Of a stretch of DNA of 23,305 nucleotides, positions 15,311-22,097 are shown piece by piece. The notes under the pieces are model-generated. The model searched no databases and was not told where the DNA came from. It was given only the letters and a program-made list of their open reading frames with translations. The position numbers were made by a program, and so were the translations under genes. How positions within the stretch are numbered: the stretch's first letter is position 1; each line of letters starts with the position of its first letter. This DNA comes from a virus: IMG/VR virus record IMGVR_UViG_3300008448_000676, positions 1 to 23,305 of that record, one strand, 5' to 3'.

Positions 15311-15649
15311 ATGAGAAAACCGTTCAATGATGAATATCATAGACAAAAAGCAGTTGCCAAATATAGAAATATAGATTGGCAACTCACATATGATGAATGG
15401 ATTAGTTGGTGGGGAGAAGATATCGTTAATCGTGGCAAAGGTCCGGGCAAACTGGTAATGGCAAGAAATAACGATGTTGGACCTTATAGTATTGATAACT
15501 GCAAAAAAATTACGCATAGTGAAAATTGCAGTGAAGGTCAAAAAGGTAAAGCGAAGCCTGAGGGTTTTGCTGAAAAGGCCAGAAATTCAATGCTTGGTAA
15601 AATTAACAATCCATATGGACGCAAAGGTAAAGAATTAGTATATGATTAA
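15311..15649 (+). CDS. HNH/NUMOD3-like protein, putative homing endonuclease
   Basis: The 112-aa protein has LTYDEWISWWGED (25-37), then MARNNDVGPYSIDNC (50-64) and THSEN (68-72), a spacing like that of phage HNH-type proteins in which a conserved GPYS-x-x-N segment precedes a helix. The C-terminal GQKGKAKPEGFAEKARNSML (77-96) and NNPYGRKGK resemble NUMOD3, a DNA-binding module of homing endonucleases. A full HNH catalytic set is not obvious (only one or two histidines), so it may be a reduced nuclease or only a DNA-binding remnant. It sits between portal and head genes, with a strong TAAGGAAA Shine-Dalgarno sequence, and overlaps the next gene by 8 nt. A two-codon mini-ORF at 15306 ends over its ATG. 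Confidence 0.6.
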   Translation: MRKPFNDEYHRQKAVAKYRNIDWQLTYDEWISWWGEDIVNRGKGPGKLVMARNNDVGPYSIDNCKKITHSENCSEGQKGKAKPEGFAEKARNSMLGKINNPYGRKGKELVYD

Positions 15650-15980
15650 TGAAGATGTAGTGAGTGCATATAACAGCCGCCTAACTGTTGATTTAAGTCA
15701 GCCTAGTAAGTTGACAACAAGTCAAAAAGATCAAGTTAGACATTACGGCAGTCAAGCAGAAGCCCTGTTGAAAAACAGGGACTTGGCAATGTTTGTGCAT
15801 CACTTTAAGTTTACTATTGCTGATGAGTTATCTAATATTAGAAGTCATACAGCAGAAGACAATGCCCAGCGAGTTGCACTCAGTCATCAACTTGCAGGGA
15901 TAGACAGTTTCGTAAACAGCCTAAAAAGGGCAGTTTACTTAAAAAACCGCATTGGTAATGCAGAAGCACCCGATGCTTAA
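15642..15980 (+). CDS. Small helical protein upstream of scaffold
   Basis: The 112-aa product is predicted mostly helical (ALLKNRDLAMFVHHFKFTIA, 41-60; RVALSHQLAGIDSFVNSLKR, 77-96). It is not confidently recognised. It overlaps the HNH-like gene by 8 nt and is followed 12 nt later by the scaffold gene, so it belongs to the head-assembly unit. A perfect 7-bp hairpin with a GAAA tetraloop lies within the coding sequence (15763-15780). Confidence 0.7.
   Translation: MINEDVVSAYNSRLTVDLSQPSKLTTSQKDQVRHYGSQAEALLKNRDLAMFVHHFKFTIADELSNIRSHTAEDNAQRVALSHQLAGIDSFVNSLKRAVYLKNRIGNAEAPDA
15763..15780 (+). other. GNRA-tetraloop hairpin inside a coding sequence
   Basis: CCCTGTT (15763-15769) pairs perfectly with AACAGGG (15774-15780) around a GAAA loop, a very stable RNA motif. 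No T-run follows, so it is not a terminator. It may be a pause, an RNA-processing or stability element, or chance. Confidence 0.4.
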
Positions 15981-15992
15981 AAGGAAAAAGAA

Positions 15993-17159
15993 ATGACAGA
16001 AACCACAACGATCAGCCCTAACGCTCCAGTGAGCGCGGCCACTGACCAAAGTGCAGGGATCAGCGATGCTAGTATTGCCGCTAAGATGGCCGCTATGCGT
16101 GAACACACCGAGCGTAACTTGATTAGACAGCAGGCAGCGCAAACTGCAACAGGAGAAGAAGATGCGGCAGCAACTTCAACCTCTGTGGCACCAAATGATG
16201 GAGCCGAAGTTGATGATACAACAACCGAAGAATACGCCAGCGACAATCAAGAAGCAGATGCCCAGGAACCTGTAAGCACTGATAGTAATGATTCTACAGC
16301 AGACGAATTAATTGACTTTATTGAGTTCGCAGAAACGAACCCAAATGCCAAATTCAAGTTTATGAAGAATGGCAAGGAAGTCGTAATTGATGCTAAGAAA
16401 GCCGCAGCCATTTTAGGTCAAGGATCAGCAATACACGAAGAAGCAAGACAATTGAAAGTGGAGCGAGCCGAATTTGACGAATATGTCAAAACAGCCCGTC
16501 AACAGCAAGATAGTCTTACTCTTGCAATGGAATTTACTGTGCAACCAAAGTTGCAGAAAGCGTATAATGAAATCTTGAAAACTCAAGGTTATCAAACTAC
16601 ATTTCAACAACAATTGGCTCGTGCAACGGATCCGGCAGACATTGCTCGTATCCATGCAAGTATGCAACAGAATGAACAGTATATACAGCAACAGCAAAAG
16701 CAAATTAATCGCTTGAAGCCCGCTGTAGATCAGTTCAGACAAATTCGCAGTCAACAAGTTAACGAAGCGTTAACTACTGCTCGTAAATCATTCCAAGATA
16801 AGGAATTGAAAAATGAGTATGTATATAATGAACTTCGTAACAAGATTGAGAAAATTTGGCCTAGTGCTAAAGGCGAACTTGTTCCAGGAATTCCAAACAT
16901 TGATCTTATCGCTAGCGATGAGGCATTGTTAAGTTTGGTGCGTGATGGTCTTAAATATAGAGACAAGCCCGCAACTAAAAGTGCAGGAGCAAGTATTGCA
17001 ACGTTGACAAGTCGCAAAGGATCGTCAAACACTTCAAAAGGAAATGATGATAACATCAGCAAACTTCGTGAACAAGCCAATAAAGGCGACAAGAAAGCCG
17101 CCGACAACCTGCTAATGGCACAACTACAGAAGATTCGTGCTGGCAGGGGTTCAAGATAA
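15993..17159 (+). CDS. Putative capsid scaffolding protein
   Basis: The 388-aa product has the usual scaffold profile: a helical N-terminus (1-50), a very acidic disordered segment (about 53-110), a long charged coiled-coil-like centre (145-275, including QQNEQYIQQQQKQINRL) and a basic C-terminal tail (about 325-388, ending LQKIRAGRGSR) of the type that contacts the capsid protein. Scaffolds guide assembly of the procapsid and then leave or are degraded; no protease motif is visible. It has a strong AAGGAAAAAG Shine-Dalgarno sequence and ends 15 nt before the capsid gene, a typical position. The assignment rests on composition and context. Confidence 0.8.
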   Translation: MTETTTISPNAPVSAATDQSAGISDASIAAKMAAMREHTERNLIRQQAAQTATGEEDAAATSTSVAPNDGAEVDDTTTEEYASDNQEADAQEPVSTDSNDSTADELIDFIEFAETNPNAKFKFMKNGKEVVIDAKKAAAILGQGSAIHEEARQLKVERAEFDEYVKTARQQQDSLTLAMEFTVQPKLQKAYNEILKTQGYQTTFQQQLARATDPADIARIHASMQQNEQYIQQQQKQINRLKPAVDQFRQIRSQQVNEALTTARKSFQDKELKNEYVYNELRNKIEKIWPSAKGELVPGIPNIDLIASDEALLSLVRDGLKYRDKPATKSAGASIATLTSRKGSSNTSKGNDDNISKLREQANKGDKKAADNLLMAQLQKIRAGRGSR

Positions 17160-17174
17160 TTTAAGGAGCCAAAC

Positions 17175-18353
17175 ATGGCAGAAATTACAACCAGTCAAAT
17201 TGGTAACGGCACAACCGCATATGGTAGTGACATCGTTGTCAAGGACTTAGACCTAGATGTGTCTAACAGAGTTAAAGACGATACGCCTATTCTTAATATG
17301 GCGATGTCTAAGAAGCGTAAAGTTAACAGCACTTTACCTCTATGGACTGACGATATCTATCGCACTCCAGCAGTTCAAGCCCAAGTTGAAGGTGCAGTTG
17401 TTAGCACAGCAAATGCTGAAAGCAACAGCCGTTACAACTTAGGTAACTACACACAGATTTTCAGCACTACAATCGCTAGTTCTGGAACTGCTCGTGCAGT
17501 TATGCAGGCAGGTGGTGACCCACAAGCCTATCAAGAAGTCAAGCAATTGATTGAATTGATGTTTGACGTTGAACTACAATTAGTTCGCGCAGACCAGATC
17601 GGCACAAAATATGCTGGTCAAAGCGGTAGTGCTAGTGGCCTACCAAGCGGCCAAACTGGTCGTCGTATGGGTTCTTTGAATGCTTTCGCAGGAACGATCT
17701 CCATCAACGCTGCCGCAGGTAGCGGTTCTCTAAGTGGTGTTGATACTTTCATCAACAACGAAGATACTGACGTAGCAGTTCAAGCAAGTAACGCTTTCCG
17801 TGTTTACGCAAACGGTAGTTCTTTCTTAGGTGGTTCTTTCACTAACCAATTCTTCAGCCCTGCTTTATACAAGCAGTTAGTAACTGTTGCTGAACAGCGT
17901 TACAATGCTAAGATCCGCACTGTTGTTGCTCCTACAAGTCTACGCACTAGTATCAGCGATAACATGCCACAAAGCCGTGGTATCAACCGTGTTGATAGTG
18001 CTCGTGGTGATACAATCAGCACATACGAAGGCGACTTCAACTACACATACGAAGTTTATGATTCTTGGATCATGGACCAAATCAATCCTAACGCTATCTA
18101 CTTCTTGAATGAAGATGTAGTTCAGTGGGGTTCTTTACGTGACCTAGGTCCTAACAACGAAGTATTCAGCAATGCTGACGCTTCTCTAGACCAGTTCATC
18201 ATGGAAGGAACATTGATTGTTCGTAACCCAGCAGGCGTTGGTGTTCTAAACAACATCACAGCAGGCACAACTGCTCAGAGTTCCTTACCTGGCGCTCGTA
18301 ACGCTGCTTATGTAAGCCGCACAAACATCGGCCCTGGCGATGTTACTCCTTAA
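17175..18353 (+). CDS. Major capsid protein (SU10/DUF5309 type)
   Basis: The 392-aa protein fits the SU10 major capsid family (DUF5309), an HK97-fold shell protein. Indicators are the N-terminal pattern DDTPILNMAMSKKRKVNSTL (35-54) followed by PLWTDDIYRTPAVQAQVEG (55-73), the EVKQLIELMFDVELQLVRAD helix (121-140), and a C-terminal region (YDSWIMDQINPNAIYFLNED) with the expected beta content. It has the strongest Shine-Dalgarno sequence of the head genes (AAGGAG) and codon use leaning to a few favoured codons (GGT, AAC, CGT), consistent with high expression. It is followed by an intrinsic terminator, so large amounts of capsid mRNA would end here. Confidence 0.9.
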   Translation: MAEITTSQIGNGTTAYGSDIVVKDLDLDVSNRVKDDTPILNMAMSKKRKVNSTLPLWTDDIYRTPAVQAQVEGAVVSTANAESNSRYNLGNYTQIFSTTIASSGTARAVMQAGGDPQAYQEVKQLIELMFDVELQLVRADQIGTKYAGQSGSASGLPSGQTGRRMGSLNAFAGTISINAAAGSGSLSGVDTFINNEDTDVAVQASNAFRVYANGSSFLGGSFTNQFFSPALYKQLVTVAEQRYNAKIRTVVAPTSLRTSISDNMPQSRGINRVDSARGDTISTYEGDFNYTYEVYDSWIMDQINPNAIYFLNEDVVQWGSLRDLGPNNEVFSNADASLDQFIMEGTLIVRNPAGVGVLNNITAGTTAQSSLPGARNAAYVSRTNIGPGDVTP

Positions 18354-18377
18354 TTCTTAACGAATTAAAAGTAAAAC

Positions 18378-18404
18378 AAAAAGGCTACTTCGGTAGCCTT
18401 TTTT
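18378..18404 (+). terminator. Intrinsic terminator after the capsid gene
   Basis: AAAAAGGCTAC (18378-18388) pairs with GTAGCCTTTTT (18393-18403) around a TTCG tetraloop: an 11-bp stem with the very stable UUCG loop and a T-run at the 3' side. It is 24 nt after the capsid stop. A smaller inverted repeat, TTAATTC/GAATTAA (18350-18368), overlaps the stop codon region just upstream. Confidence 0.92.
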
Positions 18405-18432
18405 AACGGCTACTTATACCTGAATAAAATAC

Positions 18433-18440
18433 GCTAAATA
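18433..18440 (+). promoter_or_regulatory. T4-late-like promoter GCTAAATA (leaderless geometry)
   Basis: GCTAAATA, within the shared core ACGCTAAATA, sits 28 nt downstream of the terminator and ends exactly 5 nt before the ATG at 18446. There is no Shine-Dalgarno sequence between. It restarts transcription for the tail genes and by T4 geometry would make a leaderless mRNA. Confidence 0.65.
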
Positions 18441-18445
18441 CTTGT

Positions 18446-19030
18446 ATGACTGATTACAACAAACCCGAATATCTAGATGACAAAGATCCCGAAAAAAACT
18501 GGGATTATTATAGACAAGACCACGGTGGTATGATTACTAACCATAATGGTGTAGCCGATAAATTATTGACTAACGATAACTTATATCGCAATATGAAAGG
18601 CGATTGGAAACGCACTGAATCCAACAAAAGTGGTAATATCATTATTACAACGGGCCGTGAAGATGGTAAGTTCTATATTCGTCGTGAACAACAAAATATT
18701 GAAGCAATTAAACAAGGTGTAAGAAATTATAGGGCGGCCGCCGAAGCAGGTGTTCCGGATCCCATGGCTCCTATTGGTGATGATGGTAAGTTGTCATTTA
18801 AGTGGATGGACCTTCCTAATGTTATTGCTATTCGTATCAGCGATCAATATTTTGATGGTATCCCATGGAGTGCTCTTAAGAATGATAGAACACTCAAAGC
18901 ACAATTTTACAGAGTAGTAGAAACAGAATACCCAGAGTATGTGTGCTACCCAGGCGGAAAGTTGCCTATCCCAGTTTCGGTTCCATACCCAACTAAAAAA
19001 GGCGAAAAGAAATATTTTCAAGGAAACTAA
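18446..19030 (+). CDS. Hypothetical protein between capsid and connector genes
   Basis: The 194-aa protein is soluble, rich in Asp, Asn, Lys and Tyr, and not recognised. The N-terminal half is hydrophilic (DYNKPEYLDDKDPEKNWDYY, 3-22); the C-terminal half has short hydrophobic strands (LPNVIAIRISDQYFDGIPW, 123-141). It is the first gene after the terminator and promoter, has no Shine-Dalgarno sequence, and ends 3 nt before the connector gene. Position suggests a head-completion or neck protein. Confidence 0.75.
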   Translation: MTDYNKPEYLDDKDPEKNWDYYRQDHGGMITNHNGVADKLLTNDNLYRNMKGDWKRTESNKSGNIIITTGREDGKFYIRREQQNIEAIKQGVRNYRAAAEAGVPDPMAPIGDDGKLSFKWMDLPNVIAIRISDQYFDGIPWSALKNDRTLKAQFYRVVETEYPEYVCYPGGKLPIPVSVPYPTKKGEKKYFQGN

Positions 19031-19033
19031 ACC

Positions 19034-20254
19034 ATGTTTGTTATACCAACCGCAGATGCTCTTGTAGAATACATCAAAGACTTCACTGGTAGCACTAGTG
19101 ATGCAGAAATTAAGCAATGTATTTTCCTAGGTGAACTTTCAATGCGTAACATTGAGTTACCTGCATTACGTAGCGATCCATATGATCCACAATACATCGG
19201 TGTTGTTGATAGTGAGGGTGGCATTGAAATCCCCGGCGACATGAACAAGCCAATCTTGTTTTTTAAACAAGGACAGCAATATCTAACCAGTGCAACTGCT
19301 ACAGGTAATATTGGCGAAACTACTATCTTACTAAGTAGCACGCCTTCACAAACACTAACAACAGGTATGTTGGTAACAGGAACAGGTATTGGCACTGGTG
19401 CTACTGTTGTAACAACCGGTGGTGGTGGTGCTGGTGATACTGTTACATTAAGTGTTGCAAATACTGCCGCAGTCAATGGAACAATTACATTCCAAACACC
19501 TCCACAAACACAAGGAAACCAAAGTCAAAGCGGTCCTTGGATTGTCTATGATCGTATTGGTGATAGAGATATTATTACGCAGGGTATGATTGCACAATTA
19601 TATTTGCAACCAGTTAATGTGCCCGCAGTTATTCGCGGTAAGTTTAGTGAAGTTGGACAAAAATATAAATTTCTACCATATGCCGCAGAAGGCGATTTGA
19701 TTAACTTGTATTACTACAAAGCATGGCCTTTGTTATTTGCTCCTGTAGCAGATATTTTAATCAGTGCAACAGGCACAGTTGGCACAATCAGCGGTGGTGG
19801 CACAGTTAACAATCCATATCTAGCACATATCACTGGAATGTCAACAACTGCTGGTATGGAAGTAGGACAAAGTGTAATAGCCACAGCAGGAACAGGTAGC
19901 ATAGGCGCTGGCACTATAACAGTATATCAAGTAGTTGATGATACAGAAATTGTTATTAGTGTAGTTGGAACAACACCAACTGCGGGCACAGTTACAGATA
20001 TCAAAATTACAGATTTAGATACACAAACTAACCCAGTGTTACAAACTTGGCCAGAAGGTTATGTATATTCCACACTACGCGAATATTACATCAAGCGCCA
20101 CAACGAAGCAGATGCCGCAATTTATGAACAGAAATTCCAAGCGGCTGTGGCCACAGTTGAAGATCAAAACAATCTTGGCAAGTGGAGTGGTGGCCACACA
20201 AGACTAACATCAGTATGGCAACCAAGACAGTATCGCCAATACAACATTAAGTAA
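19034..20254 (+). CDS. Head-tail connector/adaptor protein with two inserted beta domains
   Basis: The 406-aa protein appears to be an interrupted connector. The helical N-terminus (VIPTADALVEYIKDFTGSTS, 3-22), the middle (WIVYDRIGDRDIITQG, 169-184; GKFSEVGQKYKFLPYAAEGD, 202-221) and the C-terminus (EGYVYSTLREYYIKRHNEAD, 341-360) resemble the helix-rich adaptor proteins that bind below the portal. Two Gly/Thr-rich beta segments, at about 84-153 and 243-327, share a similar pattern (GMLVTGTGIGTGATVV; GMEVGQSVIATAGTGSIGAG) and look like exposed insertions. The position after the capsid and before the fibres agrees. The Shine-Dalgarno sequence (CAAGGAAAC) overlaps the previous stop. The adaptor call is an inference. 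Confidence 0.65.
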   Translation: MFVIPTADALVEYIKDFTGSTSDAEIKQCIFLGELSMRNIELPALRSDPYDPQYIGVVDSEGGIEIPGDMNKPILFFKQGQQYLTSATATGNIGETTILLSSTPSQTLTTGMLVTGTGIGTGATVVTTGGGGAGDTVTLSVANTAAVNGTITFQTPPQTQGNQSQSGPWIVYDRIGDRDIITQGMIAQLYLQPVNVPAVIRGKFSEVGQKYKFLPYAAEGDLINLYYYKAWPLLFAPVADILISATGTVGTISGGGTVNNPYLAHITGMSTTAGMEVGQSVIATAGTGSIGAGTITVYQVVDDTEIVISVVGTTPTAGTVTDIKITDLDTQTNPVLQTWPEGYVYSTLREYYIKRHNEADAAIYEQKFQAAVATVEDQNNLGKWSGGHTRLTSVWQPRQYRQYNIK

Positions 20255-20265
20255 GGATAACAACA

Positions 20266-22080
20266 ATGCCAAGTTTATATGAAACAACAGCGCCAACAGG
20301 CGAAGTAAGCAGTAGCAATTTTACTACACTTTACAATGCCAGCGGCTTGGCCGTGCCCAACGCAGGCGCAGGATCAGTTACTGGCAATTTGAATGTATCA
20401 GGAAACCTAACAGTTCAAGGAACTAGCCAATTGATTGGTGCGGTAGTAATTGGTAGCACACTAAGCACACCAAACTATACATTCCCATTGCCGGATGGAA
20501 CTACAGACCAAGTTCTTGTAACAGATGGTAGCGGCAATTTATATTGGACCGACGTAAGTGCTATTCCAGGTGCCGCTTATAGTATCAGTGCTACAACAGC
20601 AACAGGTGGTGCTAACTTAACACTAGCAGATAGCGCAGGTGGAACAGATTCAGTTAAATTTGCAGGCGGCACTAATGTAACAGTTACAAGAACAGATGCT
20701 AACACAATTACAATCAGTAGTAGTGCTGATGATATTCCAGATGGCACAGCACAAGGTCAGGTATTATATTGGGATGGTAGTGCATGGACCGCTAACAGCA
20801 CCATTACCAGTTTGGCTACTGCTAACAGATTTACCACCGAATTAAAAAACAGTAGCAAAAGTTTTAGTGGTAGTGCAGTGTTCCGTAGAAATTATGCTAG
20901 TAGCACATATGTAGAAGGTGATGCATCTAGTGTAATTTTCCAAGTAGACAGCGATAGTCAGGCTATCGTGCCGGTGGGAACTATTGGTTATAATTATAGC
21001 ACAACTAATCCAACATTAAGTGCTTACGTAAGCACTGATAGTTTTGCAACTAGCACAGAAATTGCCAAGATCAATTTAACTAACGTTGAATTTAACGGCA
21101 CTAACTTATATCTAAACAAAAATCATACTGGCGCTCCGAGTAGCAACGCCGCAATTATTGTAGAGCGTGGATCAAGCACTGACGCAACATTAACTTGGAA
21201 TGAAACTAACGATCAATGGGAACTTAATAACCAATTATACATTACCAGTGGCAACTTATATGTCAATGGTGAAGTTGCAGGTGTTAACCAAGATTCTACC
21301 GCAGTAGACAGTTACATATATTTGAAAGGCAACACACAATATCTTAAGTGGAATAACACTACTCAGCAATTTGAATTGAGTAATGCCGGTGTTGTTGGCG
21401 GCAACTTAACTGTGAATGGAGTGTATAGTCAATCTGGTGAAACAATGTCTATCAACAGTGATAACACCAGTGCAGACAGTTACCTATACATGAAAGGCAC
21501 TAACAAGTATCTAGCATGGTTAAATTCCACGAACAGATTTTTCTTAAACGAAGATACTAAGATAGACGGGTTGTTAGAATTACAAGGCGACCAGTTAGTT
21601 ATTAACATTGACAATACTGCGGTCAGCAGCCAGATTTGGGCAGGCACTGCAAGTTCATTAATTTATGATAATGTTGCCACTGATTGGACATTCAGTGATA
21701 GTTTGAATGTGCAAGGTGATTTAGATGTTACTGGTAATATTGATGCTTCTAGTATAGTAATTGATGGTCTTGCTGGTATGAATACCAATACTACAACTAC
21801 TACCAGCACAGCAACCGTTGCTATTGCAGGAACTGTTCGTAATGTATTAAAGACATTAGTTTATATTGTAGATAATGTCACTGGTGCTGTTCATACAGTG
21901 GAAGCACTAATTCTGCGTAATGGCGCAACTGCTATGCTAACCACATATGGAGAAATGTATAGTGCAAGTGCATTGGCAACTTTCACAGCGGATGTAAGTG
22001 GTGGATTTATAAGATTACTGGCAACCCCGGCCAGTGCAAATAATACAACAATAGATATTGTTGGTGTGGGACTAACCTGA
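20266..22080 (+). CDS. Tail fibre / receptor-binding-type structural protein
   Basis: The 604-aa product is rich in Ser, Thr, Asn, Gly and Val, with recurring short beta repeats such as VTGNLNVSGNLTVQGTS (38-54) and GNLYVNGEVAG, and units with the TLTWNETNDQWELNN and YLKWNNTTQQFELSN patterns. These repeats are typical of trimeric phage fibre shafts. The last ~104 residues (from about 500) form a distinct, less repetitive domain (VLKTLVYIVDNVTGAVHTVE) and may be a chaperone-like or receptor-binding tip. The start has a TAAGGATAA Shine-Dalgarno sequence. It follows the connector gene, as expected. Receptor specificity cannot be read from the sequence. Confidence 0.8.
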   Translation: MPSLYETTAPTGEVSSSNFTTLYNASGLAVPNAGAGSVTGNLNVSGNLTVQGTSQLIGAVVIGSTLSTPNYTFPLPDGTTDQVLVTDGSGNLYWTDVSAIPGAAYSISATTATGGANLTLADSAGGTDSVKFAGGTNVTVTRTDANTITISSSADDIPDGTAQGQVLYWDGSAWTANSTITSLATANRFTTELKNSSKSFSGSAVFRRNYASSTYVEGDASSVIFQVDSDSQAIVPVGTIGYNYSTTNPTLSAYVSTDSFATSTEIAKINLTNVEFNGTNLYLNKNHTGAPSSNAAIIVERGSSTDATLTWNETNDQWELNNQLYITSGNLYVNGEVAGVNQDSTAVDSYIYLKGNTQYLKWNNTTQQFELSNAGVVGGNLTVNGVYSQSGETMSINSDNTSADSYLYMKGTNKYLAWLNSTNRFFLNEDTKIDGLLELQGDQLVINIDNTAVSSQIWAGTASSLIYDNVATDWTFSDSLNVQGDLDVTGNIDASSIVIDGLAGMNTNTTTTTSTATVAIAGTVRNVLKTLVYIVDNVTGAVHTVEALILRNGATAMLTTYGEMYSASALATFTADVSGGFIRLLATPASANNTTIDIVGVGLT

Positions 22081-22097
22081 TAGGGATTGTGTGAACT

